DNA from: Lachnospiraceae bacterium MD308
GTDB lineage: Bacteria; Bacillota; Clostridia; Lachnospirales; Lachnospiraceae
Assembly: GCA_010206225.2 (NCBI GenBank)
Contig: VIQU02000007.1
Location: forward strand, 27,408 to 91,407
Length of the DNA: 64,000 bases
Direction of reading: 5' to 3'
A program made the position numbers and the translations under genes. Under the pieces are notes generated by a model. The model had not been told where the DNA came from. It made no database searches and was given only the letters and a program-made list of their open reading frames with translations. Below are positions 20,595 to 29,680 of this stretch, in pieces. How positions within the stretch are numbered: position 1 is the stretch's first letter; each line of letters opens with the position of its first letter.

Positions 20595-20624
20595 AAAACC
20601 CCGGAGGTGACGCTCCGGGGTTTT
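20595..20624. terminator. Rho-independent terminator after the YjfF-type permease gene
   Basis: AAAACCCCGGAG pairs with CTCCGGGGTTTT, a 12-bp perfect stem with a six-base loop ending in its own A/T tracts, 6 bp beyond the stop of the last transporter gene. It isolates the galactofuranose-type operon from the AraC gene. Confidence 0.85.
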
Positions 20625-20629
20625 CGTTT

Positions 20630-21643
20630 TTATCTTTTCTTTTTGAGATTTCCAAGCACTGACTGCAATACAATGAAGAAGCACAAGAGCGCGGACAATA
20701 CGATACGTACCCACCAGCTTGACAGCGTTCCCTGAGTCGTAATCAGACTGGAGATCGTTCCTTTGATCAACACACCGAAGATAGTTCCAAAGGGAGTTCC
20801 GACACCGCCGCTAAGGAGTGTGCCGCCGATAACCGCCGAGGATATGGCGTCCATCTCAAGTCCCTTCGCCTGCTCTACGAATCCTGCACAGCTATTCAAA
20901 CAGAACAGGAATCCGCCGCAGCCTGCCAGTATGCCGTCTAAGACATACGCTTTTAATTTTGTCTTCTTAACGTCAAGCCCCATCATCATAGCGCTCTGGG
21001 CATTTCCGCCTACTGCGTATACGCTTCGTCCGAACTTTGTGAATTTCATTACCAGAATAATGATCAATACGATAAGCAGCGCGATCACGACTGTCGGATA
21101 GATATATGCCGGTAAAAACTTTCCTCTCTTACTGTAAGAGCCTATCGGAAGATAGATCTTATAATTCGCCCATGCAAGGAATGTCTCATTTTTGATAGAA
21201 ATCATCTCTTTGCTGATAACCGCCGTCATACCACGTCCAAAAAACAGACCTGCCAGCGTAACGATAAAGGGCTGAATATCCAGATACGCTACCAAGATCC
21301 CCTGTACCAGACCATAAGCAACGCCAATCCCAAGGGCTATGGCAACCGCTGTATAAGCGCTCATCCCCATATTTTCCATGGAATATGCCGCAGCCATACA
21401 CACAAGAGCTGTTACTGATCCAACAGAGATATCGATACCGCCGGAGATCATTACGATAGTCAGCCCCATACTGATAACAAGAAGACCCGCATTGGTAATA
21501 AACAGGTTAAAGAACATCTGCGGCTTTGCAAAGCCTTTGTCTGCAAACACAACCATACCAGCCGCATACATAACCGCAAAGAGCACAACCGTAATCAGCA
21601 GCAGGAAGCCAGTGCCGCTTATTTTCTTTTTGCCTTTTCCCAT
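20630..21643 (-). CDS. yjfF: Sugar ABC transporter permease (YjfF type)
   Basis: 337-residue RbsC-class permease with about ten helices and the conserved GLTIVMISGGIDISVGSVTA and YAVGGNAQSAMMMGLDV segments. Of the two permeases in the four-gene operon this is the distal one, matching E. coli YjfF in ytfQ-ytfR-ytfT-yjfF, whose substrate is galactofuranose. The start overlaps the stop of the preceding permease by one base and has AAGGAGGTAATCAGTA in front. The homology assignment rests mainly on the binding protein and the presence of two different permeases, a hallmark of this transporter. Confidence 0.85.
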   Translation of the reverse strand: MGKGKKKISGTGFLLLITVVLFAVMYAAGMVVFADKGFAKPQMFFNLFITNAGLLVISMGLTIVMISGGIDISVGSVTALVCMAAAYSMENMGMSAYTAVAIALGIGVAYGLVQGILVAYLDIQPFIVTLAGLFFGRGMTAVISKEMISIKNETFLAWANYKIYLPIGSYSKRGKFLPAYIYPTVVIALLIVLIIILVMKFTKFGRSVYAVGGNAQSAMMMGLDVKKTKLKAYVLDGILAGCGGFLFCLNSCAGFVEQAKGLEMDAISSAVIGGTLLSGGVGTPFGTIFGVLIKGTISSLITTQGTLSSWWVRIVLSALLCFFIVLQSVLGNLKKKR

Positions 21644-22707
21644 TACTGATTACCTCCTTCCATCGCTGCCTTCGGCGCAGCTTTCTTTGCTTTCAGCCCT
21701 GCTGTATATTTCTTGAATACCGGACTTTGCAGTACAACAATAGCAATAACGACGATCGCTTTATATACCGGAAGCTGGTCGCCTGATACACCCATTGCGT
21801 ACAGTGATGTCGACAATGTCTGAATCGTCGCCGCTCCGATCACGGAACCCATCAGACTGAACTTACCGCCGCTCAGAATATTGCCGCCGAGAGCAACTGC
21901 TAAGATCGCGTCCATCTCAAGGTTCAACCCAAGGTTGTTGGCGTCTGCCGAGTAGATACGGCTGGATGCCACGATTCCTGCTACGCCTGCCAAAGTTCCG
22001 CAAAGTACATAAGTCAGAAGCTTGATCCTTCTGGAATTAAGACCTACCAGACGGGACGCATTTCCATTAATACCAACGCTTTCTATATAAAGTCCAAGAG
22101 CCGTCTTTTTCAGTACAAGATACGCAACTATAACAACGATCGCCGCAATGATAATCGGCGTCGGGATCGGTCCTACATAACCGCCCGCTACCATATAAGA
22201 ATCCACACGGACATAGGTAATCTGCCCCTTTGTGACAAGCTGGGCAATTCCCCGCCCCGCCGTAAATAAGATCAGTGTCGCAACCATGGGCTGGATGTCA
22301 AGATAGGATACCAGCACTCCGTTAAAGAGTCCGCATACACCTGCTACCAGAACACCAACGAGCATTGCCAGAAGGAGCGGCGCTGCAAGCTTCGTCACTG
22401 ACACTTCACCGCCGGAAAGGATCTGACAGCACACCGCGCCCGCAACTGCCATAACTGCTCCAACACTGATATCCTGTCCTCCGGATGCCGCTGTTACAAG
22501 CGTCATACCTACCGCAAGAATGGCAAGCTCTGACGCACGGTTTATAACATCTATCGGATATCCGTAAAGAACTCCATTCGTGATCGATATCTTAAAGAAA
22601 CCCGGTATGGTGACCGCCGCCACGATAAGCATGGCAACCAGACATACGATCGGCAGGAATAAACGCATAGATGTAAGTTTTTTCATATCAAATCCGTTTT
22701 TATTCAT
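21643..22707 (-). CDS. ytfT: Sugar ABC transporter permease (YtfT type)
   Basis: 354-residue RbsC-class permease, first of the heteromeric pair. Characteristic stretches are LVTAASGGQDISVGAVMAV and ESVGINGNASRLVGLNSRR. I place the start at the ATG at 22707, because AGGAGGTGAGAGCG lies directly before it; a TTG six codons upstream lacks such a site. With this start the gene overlaps the ATPase gene by eight bases, indicating translational coupling. It would form the membrane channel with the YjfF-type subunit. Confidence 0.85.
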   Translation of the reverse strand: MNKNGFDMKKLTSMRLFLPIVCLVAMLIVAAVTIPGFFKISITNGVLYGYPIDVINRASELAILAVGMTLVTAASGGQDISVGAVMAVAGAVCCQILSGGEVSVTKLAAPLLLAMLVGVLVAGVCGLFNGVLVSYLDIQPMVATLILFTAGRGIAQLVTKGQITYVRVDSYMVAGGYVGPIPTPIIIAAIVVIVAYLVLKKTALGLYIESVGINGNASRLVGLNSRRIKLLTYVLCGTLAGVAGIVASSRIYSADANNLGLNLEMDAILAVALGGNILSGGKFSLMGSVIGAATIQTLSTSLYAMGVSGDQLPVYKAIVVIAIVVLQSPVFKKYTAGLKAKKAAPKAAMEGGNQ

Positions 22708-24217
22708 CGCTCTCACCTCCTGCAATTGCTTTCATGATTCCTTCCTGTGTAAGCTCCTCACCGGTAAGCTCTCCAACCTTTTTACCGTCTCTGAGTACGC
22801 CCATACGCGAACAGGTACGAAGCATCTCCTCCACCTCCGAGGAGATAAATGTTACTGCCATTCCCTTATCCGCCAGATCAAGAACCAGCTTCTGAATCTC
22901 TGTCTTTGTTCCGATATCGATACCACGGGTCGGCTCATCGAGGATCAAATACTCTGGATTTGTCAGAAGCCACCTTCCGATAATGACCTTCTGCTGATTT
23001 CCGCCCGACAGACTCTTGATCGGTGTCTCGCGGCTGGCGGTCTTCACCTGAAGCATCTCAATATATTTATCCGCCGCTTCTTCCATTTCCTTGCGGCTCA
23101 TCAGTTTAAACATACCTTTTTTCGCCTGCAGAGCAATGATAATATTTTCCCTCACAGACAGATCCGCGATAATACCGTCTTTTTTACGGTCCTCCGGCAG
23201 ATATGCCATGCCAAGCTTCATGGCATCGAGCGGCGTACCTATCTTTGCTTCTTTTCCGTTCACCTTAAGCGTACCGCTGTCTGGCTTATCCGCACCGTAG
23301 ATTGCGCGGACCAACTCGGAACGTCCAGAGCCGAGAAGTCCTGTAAGTCCCACGACTTCTCCCTTATTGACTGTAAAATCAAATGGTCTGATACTTCCTT
23401 TTCTTCCAATACCCTCTGCTTCAATAACAGGCACAAATTCTTTAAGCTCGCCGTGGGCGCTCTTAATATCCGCCAGATCGTCAAAATCTTTACCCATCAT
23501 CTTGGCTACCAGCATGACTCTTGGAAGATCCTTTGTCTCATATTCACCTACCAGCTCGCCGTTCCTTAAGACTGTGATACGGTCGCAGACCGCATACACC
23601 TGCTCAAGGAAATGGGTAACGAATATAATCCCAACCCCTTCGCCCCGGAGCCTTCTCATCAGCACGAACAGCTTCTCAACCTCGTCGTCATCAAGAGACG
23701 AAGTAGGCTCATCAAGGATAAGCACCTTACATTTCATATCTACTGCACGCGCGATCGCGATCATCTGCTGCTTTGCCAGAGAGCACTCCTCCAACTTATC
23801 TGTCGCATTCGCATCTATATCAAGACTCTTCAGCAATTCTGAAGATTTTCTGTTCATTGTTTTCCAGTCAATAAATCCTGCTTTTCTCGGTTCGCGTCCG
23901 ATAAAAAGATTCTCCGCAACCGTAAGGTTCGGACATAAGTTTACCTCCTGATACACTGTACTGATTCCGTTATTCTGTGCATCCTGGGGCGATCTGTTGA
24001 CGATCGGCGTATCGTTTCCCGCCATCTTGATCTCTCCGGCCTCAAAATCATGAACACCTGTGAGAACCTTGATGAGTGTAGATTTTCCCGCTCCATTTTC
24101 TCCCATCAGCGCATGGATCTCGCCTTCCCTGAGAGTAAAATCAACATGCTGCAAAGCTTTTACACCGGGAAATGTCTTAGAGATATCCCGCATAGAAAGT
24201 ACAACATTCTGTTCCAT
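22700..24217 (-). CDS. ytfR: Sugar ABC transporter ATP-binding protein (YtfR type)
   Basis: 505-residue duplicated ABC ATPase. First half: Walker [30 protein letters not shown] as the signature, Walker [16 protein letters not shown]. Second half: [25 protein letters not shown] and [15 protein letters not shown]. The preferred start is the ATG at 24217 with GCAGGTGAGACTTAT upstream; an ATG at 24244 lies in the same frame but has no ribosome site. It belongs to the four-gene galactofuranose-class importer and is separated from the binding-protein gene by a structured leader of about 200 bases. Confidence 0.9.
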   Translation of the reverse strand: MEQNVVLSMRDISKTFPGVKALQHVDFTLREGEIHALMGENGAGKSTLIKVLTGVHDFEAGEIKMAGNDTPIVNRSPQDAQNNGISTVYQEVNLCPNLTVAENLFIGREPRKAGFIDWKTMNRKSSELLKSLDIDANATDKLEECSLAKQQMIAIARAVDMKCKVLILDEPTSSLDDDEVEKLFVLMRRLRGEGVGIIFVTHFLEQVYAVCDRITVLRNGELVGEYETKDLPRVMLVAKMMGKDFDDLADIKSAHGELKEFVPVIEAEGIGRKGSIRPFDFTVNKGEVVGLTGLLGSGRSELVRAIYGADKPDSGTLKVNGKEAKIGTPLDAMKLGMAYLPEDRKKDGIIADLSVRENIIIALQAKKGMFKLMSRKEMEEAADKYIEMLQVKTASRETPIKSLSGGNQQKVIIGRWLLTNPEYLILDEPTRGIDIGTKTEIQKLVLDLADKGMAVTFISSEVEEMLRTCSRMGVLRDGKKVGELTGEELTQEGIMKAIAGGESDE

Positions 24218-24420
24218 ATAAGTCTCACCTGCTTTCTTACTCATTCCATCATTGCTACACTTAAAAATCTCCTGTTTTTGGGCATAAAGAGAACGCAGCG
24301 GACAGGGCTTCTCATCCCTTCTATCCTGCTGCGCCCCTTTACCTGCGAAACCCGCCGCCGGCAGCTTCCTCCGGATTCATGGCAACTCAAACAGGAAATC
24401 GCAATTCTCTATGAATCCTC
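24218..24420 (-). other. Structured intercistronic leader between ytfQ and ytfR
   Basis: About 200 bases without a credible gene. On the minus strand GGATTCAT/ATGAATCC (8 bp) and CGCAGC/GCTGCG with an inner GGG/CCC stem can fold. There is no U-run terminator. It is probably an attenuation or RNA-processing region that sets the ratio of binding protein to transporter; I see no known riboswitch. Confidence 0.45.
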
Positions 24421-25494
24421 TTAATATGCACGTCCGTCAATAACTTCCTGTGTTACTTCTGTTACATCGTAATCTGTTCCGTCAACTGTAACTTTTGCAA
24501 CATCTGAGCCGTATGCAAAGATTCCTTCATCAACATATGCGATCTTATCAACCTCTTCACCAGCCTCAAGCTTCTGGATAAGCTCTGCTACACGCGGGCC
24601 ATGGAGTGGGTTACACTCTGTATTACAGATGATCTCACCTGTCATTGTAGCCTCGATACCAGCTTTTACTGTATCGAAAGAGAGTACAAGGATATCCCCG
24701 TCAGGACCAACTGTCTTGCCTGCTGCCTTGATCGCGTCGATAGCGCCGAATGCCTCGTTGTCGTTCTCACAGTATACGACATTGATGTTATCATGCTGCT
24801 TTAACATGGATTCCATAACTTCCTGTCCTTTAGCCTGTGTAAACTCACCTGTCTGCTGAGCTACAATGTTCCAGCCATACTCTTTTGCTGCGTTCTCAAG
24901 ACCTTCTGTACGTCCGATCTGAGCAGATGCACCGATCGTTCCCTGAATATGCGCAATGTTGAGCTCCTTGATTCCCTTCGCGTCAGCATATGCTTTCAGC
25001 CACTCGCAGGCTTTAGCGCCTTCAAGCTGGAAGTTACCGCCTACATAAGATACGAACAGGCTGTCATCCGATACGTCTACCATACGGTCAACAGTAATAA
25101 CCGGAATGTCTGCATCCTTTGCCTCCTGAAGAACGGTATCCCATCCTGTCTCTGTAACAGGTGCAAGAACTATGTAATCAACCTCCTGCTGAATGAAGTT
25201 ACGGATTGCCGTGATCTGATTCTCCTGTTTCTGCTGAGCATCGTCAAAGATCAGTTCATATCCGTTCGCCTCACTGAATGTCTCCTTCATTGATTCTGAG
25301 TTAGCTGTACGCCAGTCAGACTCAGCGCCAACTTGTGCAAAACCAACTGTGATTACATCACTGCCGCCTTCTGATCCGCCTTCCGATCCGCCGTCGCTGC
25401 TGCCGCCGTCACTGCTGCCGCCTCCGCCGCATCCTACTGCCAGTGTAGCCACCATTGCCGTAGCCATCAAAGCTGCGATTAATTTTCTTTTCAT
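24421..25494 (-). CDS. ytfQ: Galactofuranose-class ABC transporter substrate-binding lipoprotein (YtfQ type)
   Basis: 357-residue extracellular binding protein. The signal peptide MKRKLIAALMATAMVATLAV ends in the lipobox AVGC, followed by a Gly/Ser-rich linker. The mature domain closely follows YtfQ: VGFAQVGAESDWRTANSESM, DDAQQKQENQITAIRNFI, LAPVTETGWDTVLQEAKDAD and QGTIGASAQIGRTEGLENA. YtfQ of E. coli binds furanose forms of galactose, and arabinofuranose weakly. The strong match makes a furanose-specific binder likely, though ligand choice in Lachnospiraceae homologues is inference. It starts with AAAAGGAGGATAAAAC. It is first in its operon, directly downstream of a YesM/YesN-type two-component system. 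Confidence 0.92.
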   Translation of the reverse strand: MKRKLIAALMATAMVATLAVGCGGGGSSDGGSSDGGSEGGSEGGSDVITVGFAQVGAESDWRTANSESMKETFSEANGYELIFDDAQQKQENQITAIRNFIQQEVDYIVLAPVTETGWDTVLQEAKDADIPVITVDRMVDVSDDSLFVSYVGGNFQLEGAKACEWLKAYADAKGIKELNIAHIQGTIGASAQIGRTEGLENAAKEYGWNIVAQQTGEFTQAKGQEVMESMLKQHDNINVVYCENDNEAFGAIDAIKAAGKTVGPDGDILVLSFDTVKAGIEATMTGEIICNTECNPLHGPRVAELIQKLEAGEEVDKIAYVDEGIFAYGSDVAKVTVDGTDYDVTEVTQEVIDGRAY

Positions 25495-25516
25495 GTTTTA
25501 TCCTCCTTTTCTCTCC

Positions 25517-25535
25517 GATCAACTCTGTGTCGATC
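25517..25535. promoter_or_regulatory. Inverted repeat in the ytfQ 5' UTR
   Basis: GATCAAC and GTCGATC (six of seven pairs) flank five bases, about 22 bp upstream of the ytfQ start, overlapping the region between promoter and ribosome site. It may be an operator or a small hairpin; nothing more can be said. Confidence 0.3.
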
Positions 25536-25634
25536 ATCTTGATAATATGTTAAGATATTATGAATAAATTTTAAACAGACTTTCATTTCCAGTTTTTACA
25601 TTTTTTTATGATTTTTTGAATTAAGTTTGATTTT

Positions 25635-27119
25635 TTAAGTGAAAGGTTGAATATTTTCCGCTTTTACGAGTACGGTAACCTCTGTTCCCTCATCCTGTCT
25701 GCTCACATAAGACAGTCCGTATTCTTTTCCGTAATAATGCCGGAGCCGCTGATTTACATTGATAACGCCAAAGCTGTTTACATTATTATCCAGCTTCTTC
25801 TTCCGCATATTGCTGCGAAGCTCAAAAAGCTTCTCCTCCGTCATTCCTTTTCCGTTATCATGAACCTTAAAAATTATATTCTCTCCGTCCTTTTTTCCGG
25901 TAATCCGTATCATGCCTTTGCCCCTCTTGTTTTTGATACCATGATACAGGGCATTTTCCACCAGCGGCTGCAATGTCAGCTTAGGGAGCACGAACTCTCT
26001 AAGCTCCTCATCTATCTCTATACTGTAATCTAAAATATCCTGATAACGGAACTGCTGGATTTTCAGATAACTTCTGATATGTGATTCCTCCTCCTCGACA
26101 GTGATAAAATCCCTTCCTTTGCTGAGAGTAGTCCGAAAGAAGCTGGACAGCGCCGTAACCATATTAACAACTTCATCAGTCTTATGTTCTTCTGCAAGCC
26201 AGACGATAGTATCCAGCGTATTATATAAGAAATGGGGGTTGATCTGCGCCTGCAATAATTTTGTCTCAGTGAGATGAAGATTCTCCTGCTGTGTCTTTAT
26301 ATCCTCTACCAATGTACCGATTTCCTCTGTCATATCATTAAAGCTCTGGGACAGCACTCCAATCTCATCCAAATCCGCCTTCTCCGTTCGGACAGAAAAG
26401 TCTCCCTCTGCGACCTTTTCTGTCATATCACAAAGCTCGCGGATTGGTATCGTAATACTTCTTGTTGCCCGAATTGTCATATAACCCGCTATAAAAACCG
26501 CAAATACTGTTACGACACCGCACAGCATAAAGCTCTGCCGTGTCTTTACATCCAGCGCCTCGCGGACATTTTCGTAATTTGTTGTTTCTATATATACATA
26601 ATCCTGAATTCCCCCCTGAATCAGAGTCGTCAGGTTTTTTATATTCATATCAAAATAGTCCATTTGTTCCTGATATTTCCAGTTCCCGTTTTTTCCTTCC
26701 TCCAGCGTCTTCACACATTTTTCAAGAGAACGCAATGTATTTTTCACCCGCTTGATCCGATTACGGCTGGTGGCAACTGTCGCCCATTCGGACATCCTGT
26801 CACATGCCCGCTCCATCTCATTGATATATTTATAAGGGTTCACAGTAACATATCCATTCACGAGCATCTTGCCATCTTCAAGCTCCTCGACGCTTTTCTG
26901 GTTAATAACCGCCAGATACATACTGTAATCAATACGCCCTTTAAAATCCTGAGTATACTGGTTGGCATACACGATATTGTGGGTAATGTCCCGGTAAGCA
27001 TCCGTTGCGTTGGACAGAGAGACCAGAAGATATATCATCACAAAAAGCATAGGCATAAATACGGTCAGCGAAATCCTGAGCAGCCGATGGTTTAATGAAT
27101 TTCTGATATATTTCTTCAT
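25635..27119 (-). CDS. Sensor histidine kinase, YesM/LytS-type
   Basis: 494-residue membrane kinase. Helix 1 (about 16-36), an extracytoplasmic sensor of about 160 residues, helix 2 (about 196-220), a HAMP domain (about 220-275), then the His_kinase block with phosphoacceptor in LLQAQINPHFLYNTLDTIVW, and the HATPase domain with N-box LQPLVENALYHGIKNKRG and G-box HDNGKGMTEEKL. It lies 3 bp after the response-regulator gene and 140 bp before the ytfQ start, all on the minus strand. This arrangement is typical of Firmicute YesMN systems, which sense an external sugar or its binding protein and activate the neighbouring importer. Confidence 0.92.
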   Translation of the reverse strand: MKKYIRNSLNHRLLRISLTVFMPMLFVMIYLLVSLSNATDAYRDITHNIVYANQYTQDFKGRIDYSMYLAVINQKSVEELEDGKMLVNGYVTVNPYKYINEMERACDRMSEWATVATSRNRIKRVKNTLRSLEKCVKTLEEGKNGNWKYQEQMDYFDMNIKNLTTLIQGGIQDYVYIETTNYENVREALDVKTRQSFMLCGVVTVFAVFIAGYMTIRATRSITIPIRELCDMTEKVAEGDFSVRTEKADLDEIGVLSQSFNDMTEEIGTLVEDIKTQQENLHLTETKLLQAQINPHFLYNTLDTIVWLAEEHKTDEVVNMVTALSSFFRTTLSKGRDFITVEEEESHIRSYLKIQQFRYQDILDYSIEIDEELREFVLPKLTLQPLVENALYHGIKNKRGKGMIRITGKKDGENIIFKVHDNGKGMTEEKLFELRSNMRKKKLDNNVNSFGVINVNQRLRHYYGKEYGLSYVSRQDEGTEVTVLVKAENIQPFT

Positions 27120-27122
27120 ATG

Positions 27123-28745
27123 TTATTCCTTTCTTCTTGCACGGTACTCCTTCGGCGAGCAACCTTGTGTTTTCTTAAAAAGATAGCTGAAATAGTGCGG
27201 ATCCTTATACCCCACCTCATATCCGATCTCCGAGGTCTTCATTGAGGAGCACATAAGGAGCTCCTTTGCCTTGTCCATCCGGATTCCCGTCAGATACTCT
27301 ACGAAGGTCTTCCCCATCTCCCTGCTGAAAACAGAGCTGAAATAGCTTGGACTCATACCTACTCCGGCAGCAACTGTATTGAGGGATATCTCCTCCAGCA
27401 TATATGTACTCTCAATCTTTTCTTTGGCCGCCTCAATGATATCCGAATATCTCCGCCCGCTCACCATATCCCGAAGCTCGATAGCCCTCGACAGGAACCG
27501 GCGCATATACTCCTGCATTTCCTGAGCGGTGTGGATCTTCTGTATGGAATCCTTAAAGCCTTCTGCCTCCCCCTGAAATGCTTCGTCAGAAGTCCCGATC
27601 TTTTCACAAAATGACATGATAACGATATACACGTCCATAACAATATATTGGCGCATCAGCATAGATTTGAAATTGTCCTCTGGCATTTCCTTCATATATG
27701 CCCTTGTAAAACCTTCAACCTCCTCCTGCGTCCCATTGTTCAGGAATTTTTCAACAGATTCCCTTGTCCGCTCGATCTCTCCAAAGCCCCGGACTTCAAA
27801 ATCTGCAAGTCCCTGCATATTCTTAAGCTCACCCACACGCACGATCCGATTAAGCTCGCTTAAAAATCTTCCGGAAAATGCATGGTCTGCATCGGAAAAA
27901 GACTGCGGAATCTCGCGAAGCCTCATTACTGGCTTTCCGATTCCTCCGAAATATTCCAATTCCTTGTAATCCTCCATCATCAGCTTTATCCGCTTGGCAA
28001 GACGATCCGTCTTTTGCTCCATCTGCTCCTCATCGTCTGCCGTCAAAAGAAACGCCCATCCGTCAATCCCTCTCTGAAAAATATATACATATGAAATCTT
28101 TTTGATCATATTCTCCAGATTTTCGCAGGCCTCTACCACACCCCCTGACTGCTCGCCCACTCCGATAACACTGAAAACCTTAAATAATATCATTTCATAC
28201 ACATGAGCGCTCAGGTTCATATCGTACTGCCTGCCAAGATCGATCGCTTCTGCGGTAGACAACCCGCCTGATATTAACTGGCCGAATAACTTAAGCTTCT
28301 CCCGCTCTGTTTTCTCCTGCATGTCCTCCGCATATCGTTTCAAAAGCTCCTTCTCTTCCTTCTCCTGCCGGATAAGCTGACTTACCCCCTTCAGCGAATC
28401 TAAAAGCTTTGAAGCGCTGACCGGCTTTAGAAGATACTCTGTAACGCCGATCCGGATCGCTTCTTTCGCATAATCAAATTCATCATATCCGCTTAAGATC
28501 AGTATACGGATGTCCGGAAGCTCCTGCTTTGCCAGACGGCTTAATTCCAGCCCGTCCATAAAGGGCATACGGATATCCGTGATCAGAATATCCGGCTTTT
28601 CTTTTAAGATCATAGGATAAGCAAGTTCGCCGTCGCTTGCCTCGCCCACAAACTCATACCCTTCCTTCTCCCACTCTATACTGTTTTTAATCCCGTTCCT
28701 TATAACAATCTCATCCTCTACAAGAAAGATCTTAATCTTTTCCAT
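27123..28745 (-). CDS. Response regulator, YesN/AraC-type
   Basis: 540 residues. The receiver domain (about 1-120) has the acidic pair VEDEIVIRNG, phospho-Asp in LITDIRMPFMDGLE and the Lys in EYLLKPVSAS. A middle region of some 300 residues leads to an AraC DNA-binding domain at the C-terminus (EISLNTVAAGVGMSPSYFSS, then IGYEVGYKDPHYFSYLFKKT). I take ATG 28745 as start; a GTG three codons upstream is possible and the ribosome site does not settle it. It is the partner of the kinase at 25635-27119 and the likely activator of the ytfQ operon. Confidence 0.9.
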   Translation of the reverse strand: MEKIKIFLVEDEIVIRNGIKNSIEWEKEGYEFVGEASDGELAYPMILKEKPDILITDIRMPFMDGLELSRLAKQELPDIRILILSGYDEFDYAKEAIRIGVTEYLLKPVSASKLLDSLKGVSQLIRQEKEEKELLKRYAEDMQEKTEREKLKLFGQLISGGLSTAEAIDLGRQYDMNLSAHVYEMILFKVFSVIGVGEQSGGVVEACENLENMIKKISYVYIFQRGIDGWAFLLTADDEEQMEQKTDRLAKRIKLMMEDYKELEYFGGIGKPVMRLREIPQSFSDADHAFSGRFLSELNRIVRVGELKNMQGLADFEVRGFGEIERTRESVEKFLNNGTQEEVEGFTRAYMKEMPEDNFKSMLMRQYIVMDVYIVIMSFCEKIGTSDEAFQGEAEGFKDSIQKIHTAQEMQEYMRRFLSRAIELRDMVSGRRYSDIIEAAKEKIESTYMLEEISLNTVAAGVGMSPSYFSSVFSREMGKTFVEYLTGIRMDKAKELLMCSSMKTSEIGYEVGYKDPHYFSYLFKKTQGCSPKEYRARRKE

Positions 28746-29062
28746 TCCATGCACCCGCCTGTCTTTTTCCTTATTGTAACATCTCTCATGATACCTATAG
28801 GTTTTGAAGCAATACTTTTTATGTAAGCCCTGACACCATGTCCTGATATTATATATAATACTTTGTTTTGGCCTGAAAAAAATTAGTTTTTTTATGTGAA
28901 TTGTTAAATATTTTTCGATACTTCCAGCTATAGGCTATATAACAGCAGTCTTTACACCTGTATTACAATATACAAAAAACCTCGTCATATAAATATGTCA
29001 GATTGCCTTTCTTACATATATTATATAACAAGGTCCTTTAAATAGTTGTTTACATCCATATT
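28746..29062. other. AT-rich intergenic region
   Basis: 317 bases between the response-regulator start and the nrdG stop. It is AT-rich, contains a TATTATATATAATA tract near 28849-28862 that could include a -10 element for the response regulator, and no open frame or clear hairpin terminator. I see no NrdR box. Confidence 0.5.
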
Positions 29063-29578
29063 TCAGGATTCATAAAGCCTTCCCGCATCTTTTCCCTTTT
29101 TAAGCTTTATCACCCGTTGGTTTTTACTGCCCCTGAACTGTAAGGTGATGTCCTTCTGCGCCTCGATAAACGGGCCGTCCACCAGCACATCCAGATACGA
29201 CAGCATCTCCTCTGTCACATCTGTGTATGCCCGCCCTCCTTCCTTAAGGTCAGTATCATAAAGATAACCAGAATAGCTCCAGATATCTTTACTTGGATAT
29301 TCTCTTTTTACTCTTCGCAAAAGCTTCACCAGCTCCTGCTGGTTCTCCGGCTCAAAGGGCTCGCCGCCAAGTAGTGTAAGCCCCTGTATATAATCCGGCG
29401 CGAGCAGGCTAATGATCTTATCTTCTGTTTCTTTCGTGTAAGGCACTCCGTAATTAAAATCCCAGGTCTCAGCATTAAAGCAGCCCTTACAGCGATGCCT
29501 GCAGCCCGACACAAACAGACTGACTCTTACACCCGGACCGTCTGCGATATCGCATTCTTTTATATTGCCATAATTCAC
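29063..29578 (-). CDS. nrdG: Anaerobic ribonucleoside-triphosphate reductase activating protein
   Basis: 171-residue radical-SAM enzyme that installs the glycyl radical on NrdD using S-adenosylmethionine and a 4Fe-4S cluster. The cluster motif is CRHRCKGC (Cys26, 30, 33), after the family opening NYGNIKECDIADGPGVRVSL, and LTLLGGEPFEPEN follows. I set the start at the GTG at 29578 because AAAGGCGGGG lies five bases upstream and the peptide then begins like other family members; a GTG six codons earlier is the alternative. Its partner nrdD is not adjacent but about 14 kb away at 43402-45591, and I saw no NrdR box here. Confidence 0.92.
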   Translation of the reverse strand: MNYGNIKECDIADGPGVRVSLFVSGCRHRCKGCFNAETWDFNYGVPYTKETEDKIISLLAPDYIQGLTLLGGEPFEPENQQELVKLLRRVKREYPSKDIWSYSGYLYDTDLKEGGRAYTDVTEEMLSYLDVLVDGPFIEAQKDITLQFRGSKNQRVIKLKKGKDAGRLYES

Positions 29579-29680
29579 TCTGACCCCGCCTTTCACTCAA
29601 TACTATGACCAGTACAAAGAAGCACACACTCCGGGCCATCGCCTCACAACGTGTACTTCTGTTATATGATAGTTCTTTAC

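Noticed and set aside
24218-24420. Riboswitch in the ytfQ-ytfR gap
   Set aside because: It lies inside the operon, has no recognisable aptamer core and no terminator with U-run.
26274-27095. Plus-strand open frame of 273 codons
   Set aside because: Shadow of the YesM-type kinase gene; no ribosome site and no recognisable domain.
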